Position numbers and translations under genes: made by a program. A stretch of 8,569 nt of DNA. Origin: an uncultured Lachnospiraceae bacterium (GTDB lineage: Bacteria > Bacillota > Clostridia > Lachnospirales > Lachnospiraceae). Of this stretch, positions 1-5,729 are shown piece by piece. Position 1 is the stretch's first letter; each line of letters opens with the position of its first letter. The stretch covers positions 1 through 8,569 of the forward strand of contig CACZNY010000188.1 of NCBI GenBank assembly GCA_902782655.1. The letters run 5' to 3'. The notes below the pieces were generated by a model that saw only the letters and a list, made by a program, of their open reading frames with translations, made no database searches and was not told the origin of the DNA.

Positions 1-57
1 CCAAAGTCAAATGGCTTTTTGAACAAGTTCAAACGCCATTTAGACTTTTGGCGTTTG
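1..57. repeat. Two mutually exclusive imperfect hairpins at left edge
   Basis: Bases 1-15 (CCAAAGTCAAATGGC) can pair with 35-51 (GCCATTTAGACTTTTGG) with two single-base bulges. Bases 30-38 (CAAACGCCA) pair perfectly with 49-57 (TGGCGTTTG) around a 10-base loop. The arms overlap, so only one fold can form at a time. No clean T-run follows on either strand, so this is not a convincing intrinsic terminator. It may be the 3' end structure of an unseen gene to the left, or part of a palindromic intergenic element. The pairing is read directly from the sequence; any function is unknown. Confidence 0.4.
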
Positions 58-143
58 TATCATTATATTATCATATCTTCGGGCTCTTTTCGATTGCAGA
101 GTGGTTTTGACGGAGGGTACCATAATGTATACATTTTTTTCTC
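58..143. other. AT-rich intergenic stretch without a recognised gene
   Basis: This stretch separates the left-edge hairpins from the nrdD promoter. I see no long open frame. It holds a strong Shine-Dalgarno-like GGAGGG (112-117) ahead of a 14-codon mini-ORF (125-169) and the palindrome at 124-135. Both are described separately. There is no clear tRNA, riboswitch or terminator. Confidence 0.5.
124..135. promoter_or_regulatory. 12-base perfect palindrome just upstream of the nrdD promoter
   Basis: AATGTATACATT is a perfect inverted repeat ending 8 bases before the predicted -35 hexamer at 144. That is a typical place for an activator site or an upstream operator. It does not match the Rex consensus, nor the CwAnATnTwG core of the NrdR box, so no protein is assigned. 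A 12-base palindrome in AT-rich DNA can also arise by chance. Confidence 0.25.
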
Positions 144-172
144 TTTACAAGATGTTGATTGAGAGTTAATAT
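144..172 (+). promoter_or_regulatory. Predicted sigma-A promoter of the nrdDG-ackA-greA operon
   Basis: The -35 hexamer TTTACA (144-149) and the -10 hexamer TAATAT (167-172) are separated by exactly 17 bases. The -35 matches the consensus TTGACA at 5 of 6 positions and the -10 matches TATAAT at 4 of 6. The expected transcription start is near 179, giving a leader of about 178 bases before nrdD. The first NrdR-like box covers this start point, as expected for a repressed ribonucleotide reductase promoter. Confidence 0.6.
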
Positions 173-173
173 A

Positions 174-189
174 TACCTACATGTTGTGG
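174..189 (+). promoter_or_regulatory. Predicted NrdR box 1
   Basis: The sequence TACCTACATGTTGTGG contains CTACATGTTG, which fits the core CwAnATnTwG of the NrdR operator (consensus, from memory, acaCwAtATaTwGtgt). The following TG also matches. It overlaps the predicted transcription start of nrdD. NrdR is the ATP-cone repressor that represses ribonucleotide reductase genes, usually through two boxes about three helical turns apart. A second box sits 31 bases downstream. Confidence 0.6.
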
Positions 190-204
190 TAAACAAGTTT
201 TGGC

Positions 205-220
205 TCACTAAATATGGCGA
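205..220 (+). promoter_or_regulatory. Predicted NrdR box 2
   Basis: The sequence TCACTAAATATGGCGA contains CTAAATATGG, matching 8 of 10 positions of the NrdR core CwAtATaTwG. Its core C lies at 208, exactly 31 bases after the core C of box 1 at 177. This is the 31-32 base spacing typical of tandem NrdR boxes, and it raises confidence in what would otherwise be a weaker single match. Confidence 0.5.
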
Positions 221-232
221 TTCCGCTCAAAT

Positions 233-259
233 AAGGCCATGCGAAACCCGTATGGTCTT
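233..259 (+). other. Hairpin in the nrdD leader
   Basis: AAGGCCAT (233-240) pairs with ATGGTCTT (252-259), giving an 8-pair stem with one G-U pair and an 11-base loop. Only a short T-rich stretch follows, so it is a weak candidate attenuator at most. It lies about 100 bases before the nrdD start in an otherwise featureless leader. The rest of the leader (260-357) shows only the G-rich ribosome binding site just before the start. Confidence 0.3.
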
Positions 260-357
260 TAATTCGCACAAAGGGCGGCATACTATGTAAACCAAACCCG
301 CAACTGGACAGAATAGGAATCATCATTAATCTTATATCTGGGGGGGAGAAACGGCAG

Positions 358-2571
358 ATGAACATTATCAAGAGAAACGGCAAGGAAGTCACGTACGATG
401 CTGACAAGATCATCGAAGCGGTCAAAAAGGCCAATAATGAGGTCAGGGAAAAGGATAGGCTGCTGGATTCTCAGGTAACGGTCATAGAGGAAAAGGTCAG
501 GCTCAAGCTCAAGGATCTTGATCATGAGGCGGGAGTTGAGGAGATACAGGATTATGTTATAGAAGCTATACAGCAGGAGGGAGCATATAAGGTTGCCACC
601 GTATACACAATATACAGGTACAGCCGGGAGCTTGCAAGAAAGAGCAATACTACTGATGACAAGATATTGACTCTTGTGGAATACGATAACGAGGAGGTCA
701 AGGAGGAGAACTCCAACAAGAATCCGATGGTAGTCTCGGTTCAGAGAGACTATATGGCCGGGGAGGTGTCGAGAGATCTTACAAATCGTGTGCTCCTGCC
801 GAAGGATGTTGTGGAAGCTCACAGAGCCGGCGTTATTCATTTCCATGACAGTGATTACTATGTACAGCATATGTACAACTGCTGTCTTGTAAATCTCGAT
901 GACATGCTGCAGAACGGTACTGTCGTATCAGACACCATGATAGAGAAGCCGAAAAGCTTTTCTACAGCCTGCAACATCGCTACTCAATGTATAGCGCAGA
1001 TAGCTTCGTCACAGTACGGGGGGCAGTCCATTACGCTTTCCCATCTCGCCCCTTTTGTCGATGTTTCCAGGCAGAAGTTCCGTAAAGAGGTTCGCGAGGA
1101 GATGCTGGAAAATGACATACTCGTAGACGAGGAGCGCATAAATGCGATCGCCGAAAGGCGTACCCTGATAGAAATAAAGCATGGTGTCCAGACCATGCAG
1201 TATCAGGTGACAACGCTTATGACGACCAACGGGCAGGCGCCGTTCATCACGGTTTTCATGTGCCTTGACGAGGTTCCGGAGGGAAGGCTCAGAGATGACC
1301 TTGCCATGGTGATAGAAGAAATGCTGAAGCAGCGCATAGAGGGTGTGAAGAATGAAAAGGGAGTCTATATTACACCCGCTTTCCCCAAGCTGATATATGT
1401 GCTTGATGAGGATAATGTAAAAGAAGGGACAAAATACTGGTACCTTACAAAGCTTGCAGCGCAGTGCACTGCAAAGCGCATGGTTCCCGACTACATATCT
1501 GCAAAGAAGATGAGGGAATATAAGAGCGGGGACGTTTATCCCTGCATGGGCTGCCGCTCCTTCCTTACAGTAGACAGATTCAGTCCTGAAGGAGAAAAAC
1601 ATAAATACTACGGCAGATTCAATCAGGGGGTAGTTACGATAAATCTTGTGGATGTTGCCTGTTCCAGTAACAGAAATATGGACAGATTCTGGAGGATACT
1701 GGAGGACAGGCTTGAGCTGTGCCACCGCGCCCTGAGGTGCAGGCACGAAAGGCTTCTCGGTACGACATCCGATGTGGCTCCTATTCTCTGGCAGCATGGG
1801 GCCATTGCAAGGCTTCAAAAGGGAGAGAAGATAGATAAGCTTCTGTATAACGGATATTCTACGATATCGCTTGGATATGCCGGTCTCTATGAGATGTGTA
1901 AATATATGACGGGTAAGAGTCATACTGATGCAGAAGCAAGACCGTTTGCTCTGGAAGTGATGCAGAAGCTGAATGATAAGTGTGCGGAGTGGAAGCAGGC
2001 GGAAAATATAGATTATTCCGTTTACGGCACTCCTTTGGAAAGCACTACGTATAAGTTTGCCAAGTGCCTGCAAAAACGGTTCGGCAAGATTAAGGATGTA
2101 ACTGATCATAACTATATCACGAATTCATATCATGTGAATGTCCGTGAAAAGATCGATGCCTTTAAGAAGCTTGCATTTGAGTCTGATTTTCAGGCGTTGT
2201 CACCGGGAGGCGCCATATCCTACGTGGAAGTGCCGAAGATGACTGATAATATTGATGCGGTTCTTTCCGTGATGCAGTTTATTTATGAGCATATAATGTA
2301 TGCGGAGCTTAATACGAAGAGTGATTATTGTCAGGTTTGCGGATACGACGGAGAGATACAGATCGTTACCGATCCTCACGGTAAGCTGATATGGAGATGC
2401 CCTTCGTGCGGGAATGAGGATCAGAACCGGATGAACGTGGCTCGCAGAACCTGTGGATATATTGGAACCAACTATTGGAATCAGGGGCGGACACAGGAAA
2501 TACAGGAAAGAGTGCTTCATATGTCAACGGCCGTGATTGAGGATGGTGCAGCAGAACAGCGGCCTGTATGA
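358..2571 (+). CDS. nrdD: Anaerobic (class III) ribonucleoside-triphosphate reductase
   Basis: This oxygen-sensitive glycyl-radical enzyme reduces ribonucleoside triphosphates to deoxyribonucleoside triphosphates in the cytoplasm. An N-terminal ATP-cone (about residues 1-95) provides allosteric control of activity. Cys175 in NCCLVNL and Cys399 in MGCRSFL match the known active-site cysteines. A zinc site is formed by two CxxC pairs (Cys658/Cys661 and Cys681/Cys684). The glycyl radical site is Gly700 in RRTCGYIG near the C-terminus, which must be activated by NrdG, encoded 14 bases downstream. At 737 residues it is close to the E. coli enzyme (712). A tail of about 15 residues (STAVIED onward) follows the usual end. 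The start is the ATG at 358, with GGAG inside a G-rich run 9 bases upstream. Transcription is probably repressed by NrdR through the boxes at 174-220. All key residues are present, so the enzyme should be active. Confidence 0.97.
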   Translation: MNIIKRNGKEVTYDADKIIEAVKKANNEVREKDRLLDSQVTVIEEKVRLKLKDLDHEAGVEEIQDYVIEAIQQEGAYKVATVYTIYRYSRELARKSNTTDDKILTLVEYDNEEVKEENSNKNPMVVSVQRDYMAGEVSRDLTNRVLLPKDVVEAHRAGVIHFHDSDYYVQHMYNCCLVNLDDMLQNGTVVSDTMIEKPKSFSTACNIATQCIAQIASSQYGGQSITLSHLAPFVDVSRQKFRKEVREEMLENDILVDEERINAIAERRTLIEIKHGVQTMQYQVTTLMTTNGQAPFITVFMCLDEVPEGRLRDDLAMVIEEMLKQRIEGVKNEKGVYITPAFPKLIYVLDEDNVKEGTKYWYLTKLAAQCTAKRMVPDYISAKKMREYKSGDVYPCMGCRSFLTVDRFSPEGEKHKYYGRFNQGVVTINLVDVACSSNRNMDRFWRILEDRLELCHRALRCRHERLLGTTSDVAPILWQHGAIARLQKGEKIDKLLYNGYSTISLGYAGLYEMCKYMTGKSHTDAEARPFALEVMQKLNDKCAEWKQAENIDYSVYGTPLESTTYKFAKCLQKRFGKIKDVTDHNYITNSYHVNVREKIDAFKKLAFESDFQALSPGGAISYVEVPKMTDNIDAVLSVMQFIYEHIMYAELNTKSDYCQVCGYDGEIQIVTDPHGKLIWRCPSCGNEDQNRMNVARRTCGYIGTNYWNQGRTQEIQERVLHMSTAVIEDGAAEQRPV

Positions 2572-2585
2572 TCTGAGCGGCATAT

Positions 2586-3137
2586 ATGAAATTCGGGCAG
2601 ATATTTGAATGTGACATAGCAAATGGGGAAGGCTGCAGGACTTCCCTTTTTGTTTCCGGGTGTACACATCACTGCAGGGAATGCTTTAATCCGGAAACAT
2701 GGGATTTTGATTTCGGTAAGGAATATACCCGGGCAACTGAGGACTTTATTATAGAAACTCTTCGACCGGAATATATAAAGGGCCTGTCCATACTTGGGGG
2801 TGAGCCTATGGAACCGGCAAATCAGGTTGAGGTGAGACGCCTTGTGGAAAGGGTCAGACGGGAAGTGCCGCGAGCGGATATCTGGATCTATTCCGGATAC
2901 AGGATGGAGGAGCTTTTAAGCAGATTTTGCAAGCGGTGCCATACGGAGGATACACTTCCGATACTTCGCAATACCGATATACTTGTGGATGGAGAGTTTC
3001 ATGCGTCGGAAAGGAATCTGATGCTGAAATTCCGGGGGTCATCAAACCAGCGTATAATCGATGTCAGAGCCACGCTGGCAAAATATGACGAAGGTCTTGA
3101 TGCGATAATACTGGCAGAAAAATACAGGAGCAGTTAA
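2586..3137 (+). CDS. nrdG: Anaerobic ribonucleotide reductase activating protein (radical SAM)
   Basis: NrdG uses a [4Fe-4S] cluster and S-adenosylmethionine to generate the glycyl radical on NrdD. The N-terminus shows the NGEGCRTSLFVSGC pattern typical of the family. The cluster-binding motif CxxxCxxC is Cys26, Cys30 and Cys33 (CTHHCREC), followed by FNPETW. The SAM-contacting GGEPM motif is near residue 78. The protein has 183 residues, slightly longer than many NrdG proteins (about 155), the extra length lying in the C-terminal half. The gene follows nrdD by 14 bases with only a weak ribosome binding site (GAGCGG), so it probably depends on translation of nrdD. Pairing with nrdD is the canonical arrangement. 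Confidence 0.96.
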   Translation: MKFGQIFECDIANGEGCRTSLFVSGCTHHCRECFNPETWDFDFGKEYTRATEDFIIETLRPEYIKGLSILGGEPMEPANQVEVRRLVERVRREVPRADIWIYSGYRMEELLSRFCKRCHTEDTLPILRNTDILVDGEFHASERNLMLKFRGSSNQRIIDVRATLAKYDEGLDAIILAEKYRSS

Positions 3138-3151
3138 GGGAGGATTTTATC

Positions 3152-4366
3152 ATGAAGGTTTTAGTGATCAACTGTGGATCGTCATCGTTGAAGTACAGGC
3201 TTATAGAGACAGATACGAAGACGGTGATATGCAAAGGATTGTGCGAGAGGATAGGTATTGGCGGCGGGCATTTCAAGTATGAGGTCATCGGCTCTGACAA
3301 TGGCTATGAAAAGGACGTGGAATTTCCTGACCACAACACTGCTGTAGATACCTTGATCAAGGCTATCACAGATCCTGATAAGGGAGTGGTTTCAGATGTG
3401 TCGGAGATTGGCGCGGTAGGCCACAGGATCGTGCATGGAGGAGATAAGTTTACCGGGGCGACATATATCACGCCGGAGGTCATGTCTGTGATAGAGGAGT
3501 GCAGCGATCTGGCACCGCTGCATAACCCCGCAAATGTGCAGGGGATAAAGTCGTGTCGTAAGGTTATGCCGGATACGGCTATGGTAGGTGTGTTTGATAC
3601 GGCTTTTCATCAGACGCTTCCGGAGGAAGCATATCTTTACGGTATTCCTTATGAGTATTATGAAAAGTATGGGATCAGGAAGTTTGGATTCCATGGCATG
3701 AGTCATGAATATGTATCTAAAGAGACGGCAGCTATTATGGGTAAGGATGTCAAGGATGTCAAAACCATAGTATGTCATTTGGGGAACGGAGCATCCATAA
3801 CTGCCGTGGACGGGGGAAGATCTGTCGATACATCCATGGGCTATACTCCTCTCGACGGGATTATAATGGGGACCAGGTGCGGTTCGCTTGACCCGGAGAT
3901 AGTTCACGCTCTTGTGGAAAAAACAGGAAAAAGCCTTGATGAAGTAATGAAGCTGCTTAATTTCGAATCCGGTGTATACGGGCTGTCAGATTATATGTCT
4001 TCAGATATGAGGGATATAAGAGATGCCTGTAAGAACGGGAATATGGCTGCAAAGAGGGCGTTTAACACATATATATATGTGATAGTAAAGTATATCGGAG
4101 CATATATGGCCGTTCTGGGCGGGGCAGATGCGATCACCTTCACCGCAGGTATAGGAGAAAACTCCTCGTCTGTAAGGAAGCAGGTATGTGACCGGCTTAA
4201 AGGGCTTGGAGTGGAGCTTGACGATGAAGCAAACAATAACGGCCACGGGGCACGGCTTATCTCTACGGCTTCGTCAAAGGTTAAGGTATATGCCATACCT
4301 ACTGATGAGGAAATGTCCATTGCGCTTTCCACCGTGGAAGTGCTGAATAAGCAGAATAAAGTCTGA
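3152..4366 (+). CDS. ackA: Acetate kinase
   Basis: AckA interconverts acetyl phosphate plus ADP with acetate plus ATP, the main substrate-level phosphorylation step of many fermentative anaerobes. The sequence carries the family signatures in order: VINCGSSSLKY at the N-terminus (Asn7), HRIVHGG (Arg92), FDTAFHQ (Asp149), FGFHGMSHEYVS (His181), HLGNGAS near 209, GTRCGSLDPE (Arg242), TAGIGENS near 331 and IPTDEE near 382. These residues line up one position off the catalytic residues Arg91, Asp148, His180, Arg241 and Glu384 of the Methanosarcina enzyme. The length of 404 residues is normal. A strong ribosome binding site AAGGGAGG (3136-3143) overlaps the nrdG stop codon. The gene lies 14 bases after nrdG and abuts greA. 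The phosphotransacetylase gene usually found next to it is absent here. Confidence 0.97.
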   Translation: MKVLVINCGSSSLKYRLIETDTKTVICKGLCERIGIGGGHFKYEVIGSDNGYEKDVEFPDHNTAVDTLIKAITDPDKGVVSDVSEIGAVGHRIVHGGDKFTGATYITPEVMSVIEECSDLAPLHNPANVQGIKSCRKVMPDTAMVGVFDTAFHQTLPEEAYLYGIPYEYYEKYGIRKFGFHGMSHEYVSKETAAIMGKDVKDVKTIVCHLGNGASITAVDGGRSVDTSMGYTPLDGIIMGTRCGSLDPEIVHALVEKTGKSLDEVMKLLNFESGVYGLSDYMSSDMRDIRDACKNGNMAAKRAFNTYIYVIVKYIGAYMAVLGGADAITFTAGIGENSSSVRKQVCDRLKGLGVELDDEANNNGHGARLISTASSKVKVYAIPTDEEMSIALSTVEVLNKQNKV

Positions 4367-4885
4367 GTGTCCGGTATGTATACAGGAAGAGCACAGCTCA
4401 CGAGCTCAGATATAAAAAAGATCGAGGCGGAGATTGATGAGCGGAAATATGTGATAAGACCCAGGCTTATTGGCGAGGTGCAGGAAGCCCGCGCACAGGG
4501 AGATCTCTCCGAAAACTTCGAGTATTACGCCGCAAAGAAGGCAAAAAATGAAAATGAAGGCCGTATCAGATATCTGGAACGGATGCTGAGGACGGCAAGG
4601 GTTATCTCGGACAGATCGGCTTCTGACGAGGTCGGGATCAATAACACTGTCACCCTGTACTTTGAGGAGGATGATGAGGAACAGACCTACAAGCTGGTTA
4701 CATCTATACGAGGAAACTCCCTGGAAAATCGCATCAGCAACGAGTCTCCGATCGGCGCAGCGATAATCGGGCATAAGGCTGGAGACAGGGTTGAGGTAAA
4801 GGTGAACGATAAAGTCTCGTATTACGTGGTGATACGGAACATAGATAAGACATCGACGGATGACGATGAGATAAAGAGGTTCTGA
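4367..4885 (+). CDS. greA: GreA/GreB-family transcript cleavage (elongation) factor
   Basis: GreA binds the secondary channel of RNA polymerase and stimulates cleavage of the backtracked RNA 3' end. The N-terminal coiled coil (about residues 10-82) holds the signature EARAQGDLSENFEYYAAK, whose tip carries the catalytic acidic pair Asp46 and Glu49. The C-terminal FKBP-like domain (about 90-160) has SPIGAAIIGHKAGDRVEV. At 172 residues it is slightly longer than E. coli GreA (158), with a short acidic C-terminal tail. The GTG at 4367 directly follows the ackA stop; the in-frame ATG at 4376 is an equally possible start. Neither has a good ribosome binding site, so translation is probably coupled to ackA. 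Clostridia often carry more than one GreA, so this may be a paralogue. It ends flush with the convergent gene on the other strand. Confidence 0.92.
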   Translation: MSGMYTGRAQLTSSDIKKIEAEIDERKYVIRPRLIGEVQEARAQGDLSENFEYYAAKKAKNENEGRIRYLERMLRTARVISDRSASDEVGINNTVTLYFEEDDEEQTYKLVTSIRGNSLENRISNESPIGAAIIGHKAGDRVEVKVNDKVSYYVVIRNIDKTSTDDDEIKRF

Positions 4886-5488
4886 TCAGGAAACCATGGC
4901 CTCGAGAGAGCTTATTATACTGTCTCTGAGGAGAGAGCGGATGCTTAGAGCGGATTTGATCAGTTCAGGGATTTTCTCGGGATGGCCTTCTTCCTTATAT
5001 ATAGATGCAAGCATCAGGTAGGCTTTCCTGGAATCTGTGCCTATCGAAACGCCGTACTCGAGAAGCTCTCTTGCTTCTTCGATGTGCTCGTGATCCATAT
5101 AGTCTGCGGCAAGATAGGAAATGGCCTGAACAAGCCTGGTATAGTTAGCATCAGCCGATGACAGGATATTGATGTTTGGGGCGCCGTATTTCAGCTTGAG
5201 CTCGGTGTTTGTCATACCGGTGAGATTTAGGATTTGTTTATTGCTCATGGATCTGATAGTATCCTGCCGCTCCATTGTCTCTTCGCTGTCTGTAGGGACA
5301 TCAAGAGGCAGCTCATGAATGGGGACTTTTATGTAGGGCAGATCCGAGATGTCCTTGCGGGGAGTCAGGTTTGCTTTTCGCTCAAGCGCCAGAAACTCTG
5401 CTTCCGGATCGCTTTTTGGCTTTCTGTTTACAATCGTCTTGAAAACGACACAGAATGCGATTATTATGATAGGAACCGTAAAGTGCAT
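4886..5488 (-). CDS. Membrane-anchored helical-repeat (TPR-like) protein, unknown function
   Basis: A 200-residue protein with a single N-terminal membrane span (about residues 3-20, FTVPIIIIAFCVVF) followed by basic residues, suggesting the rest faces the cytoplasm. A charged, proline-containing linker (about 25-85) leads to an alpha-helical region (about 112-185). There, LAADYMDHEHIEEARELLEYG and the following AYLMLASIYKEEGHPEKIPELI resemble tetratricopeptide repeats. Such regions usually bind protein partners. From memory, similar anchored proteins are common in Lachnospiraceae but uncharacterised. The ATG at 5488 is preceded on its strand by AAAGGAGT only a few bases away. The stop codon touches the greA stop, and the start lies 25 bases from a divergent small gene. 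No enzymatic motif is visible. Confidence 0.82.
   Translation of the reverse strand: MHFTVPIIIIAFCVVFKTIVNRKPKSDPEAEFLALERKANLTPRKDISDLPYIKVPIHELPLDVPTDSEETMERQDTIRSMSNKQILNLTGMTNTELKLKYGAPNINILSSADANYTRLVQAISYLAADYMDHEHIEEARELLEYGVSIGTDSRKAYLMLASIYKEEGHPEKIPELIKSALSIRSLLRDSIISSLEAMVS
5439..5467 (+). promoter_or_regulatory. Predicted promoter of the 38-residue membrane peptide gene
   Basis: TTGAAA (5439-5444) and TATTAT (5462-5467) are separated by 17 bases, and each hexamer matches consensus at 5 of 6 positions. Transcription would start near 5474, about 40 bases before the small gene at 5514. The promoter lies entirely inside the first codons of the opposite-strand helical-repeat gene. Confidence 0.5.
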
Positions 5489-5510
5489 AGTACTCCTTTG
5501 GGGTGAGGTA

Positions 5511-5539
5511 AATATGTTTTTTCAAATGTTTCAGGGCAA
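5511..5539 (-). promoter_or_regulatory. Possible promoter of the helical-repeat gene
   Basis: On the minus strand, TTGCCC (plus coordinates 5534-5539) and CATATT (5511-5516) are 17 bases apart, each matching 4 of 6 consensus positions. Transcription would start near 5504, giving a very short leader. The -10 would overlap the start codon of the divergent small gene. The match is modest; the position is supported mainly by the lack of any other space for a promoter. Confidence 0.3.
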
Positions 5540-5630
5540 ACACAATAAGAGAATTGCAGGAATAATCATCATAGCCGTAGTTGCGGCAATGGTGCTGGTT
5601 CCTCTTGTTGTCAGCCTTTTAGGGTTTTGA
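5514..5630 (+). CDS. 38-residue single-span membrane peptide
   Basis: The frame encodes MFFQMFQGKHNKRIAG, followed by a strongly hydrophobic stretch (about residues 15-38, rich in Ile, Val, Ala and Leu, with one Pro at 30) running to the C-terminus. The basic KHNKR cluster just before the span predicts that the N-terminus stays in the cytoplasm. The ATG at 5514 follows GGGGTGAGGT (5500-5509), a good ribosome binding site, and a well-formed promoter lies at 5439-5467. The frame stays open upstream of 5514, but that part overlaps the opposite gene and has no comparable start signal. From memory, similar 30-45 residue one-span peptides occur in Firmicutes, with unknown function. It could be an accessory subunit or envelope stress peptide; no role can be assigned from sequence. 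Confidence 0.65.
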   Translation: MFFQMFQGKHNKRIAGIIIIAVVAAMVLVPLVVSLLGF

Positions 5631-5647
5631 AGAATCTTTCTTCACGC

Positions 5648-5668
5648 TCCGACGGCATTGCCGCCGGA
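5648..5668 (+). other. GC-rich intergenic hairpin between the small peptide and VanW genes
   Basis: TCCGACGGC (5648-5656) pairs with GCCGCCGGA (5660-5668) around the three-base loop ATT, with one A-C mismatch. It lies 17 bases after the small gene stop. It is not followed by a T-run on either strand, so a standard intrinsic terminator is not supported. It could protect or delimit the 3' end of the small transcript. The rest of this 84-base gap holds only the promoter at 5674-5703. Confidence 0.4.
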
Positions 5669-5673
5669 AGATA

Positions 5674-5703
5674 TGGACAAAGTATAGAACAGAGGGGGAT
5701 AAT
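5674..5703 (+). promoter_or_regulatory. Predicted promoter of the VanW-family gene
   Basis: TGGACA (5674-5679) and GATAAT (5698-5703) are 18 bases apart, each matching consensus at 5 of 6 positions. Transcription would begin near 5710, about 20 bases before the ATG at 5730. That leaves almost no leader for the earlier ATG at 5715, which supports the later start. Confidence 0.45.
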
Positions 5704-5716
5704 CTGCAAGACGGAT

Positions 5717-5721
5717 GAGGG
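5717..5721 (+). promoter_or_regulatory. Ribosome binding site that decides the VanW gene start
   Basis: GAGGG lies 8 bases before the ATG at 5730, an optimal distance. The upstream in-frame ATG at 5715 has its nearest purine-rich run (AGAGGGGG, 5691-5698) 16 bases away, which is too far. The start at 5730 also places the KKK of the signal peptide directly after the initiator methionine. Confidence 0.6.
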
Positions 5722-5729
5722 TAGATAAT

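Noticed and set aside
30..70. Intrinsic terminator at the left edge
   Set aside because: The stem is sound but only GTTTGTATCATT follows, not a T-run, on the plus strand, and nothing better follows on the minus strand.
107..133. Second promoter TTGACG with TATACA upstream of nrdD
   Set aside because: The spacer is only 15 bases and the -10 is imperfect; the promoter at 144-172 is clearly better placed.
244..300. Direct repeat AAACCCG at 244-250 and 294-300
   Set aside because: Seven bases repeated twice in a leader is expected by chance and has no regular spacing partner.
1009..2109. Long open frame (366 codons) antisense to nrdD
   Set aside because: It mirrors the codon structure of nrdD, has no ribosome binding site or recognisable domain, and nrdD is certain on the other strand.
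3740..3765. Tandem AAGGATGTC repeat in ackA
   Set aside because: It encodes KDVKDV within a normal surface region of acetate kinase and is only two units long.
5349..5513. Longer start for the small membrane peptide, reaching back into the opposite-strand gene
   Set aside because: The extra residues overlap the membrane anchor of the helical-repeat protein and lack a good ribosome binding site; ATG 5514 has one.
5648..5690. Intrinsic terminator after the small peptide gene
   Set aside because: The GC-rich stem is followed by AGATATGG rather than a T-run, and the upstream flank gives no T-run on the minus strand.
5715..5729. Upstream ATG as the VanW gene start
   Set aside because: It has no properly spaced ribosome binding site and lies only about 5 bases from the predicted transcription start. 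ATG 5730 has GAGGG at 8 bases and gives a standard signal peptide.
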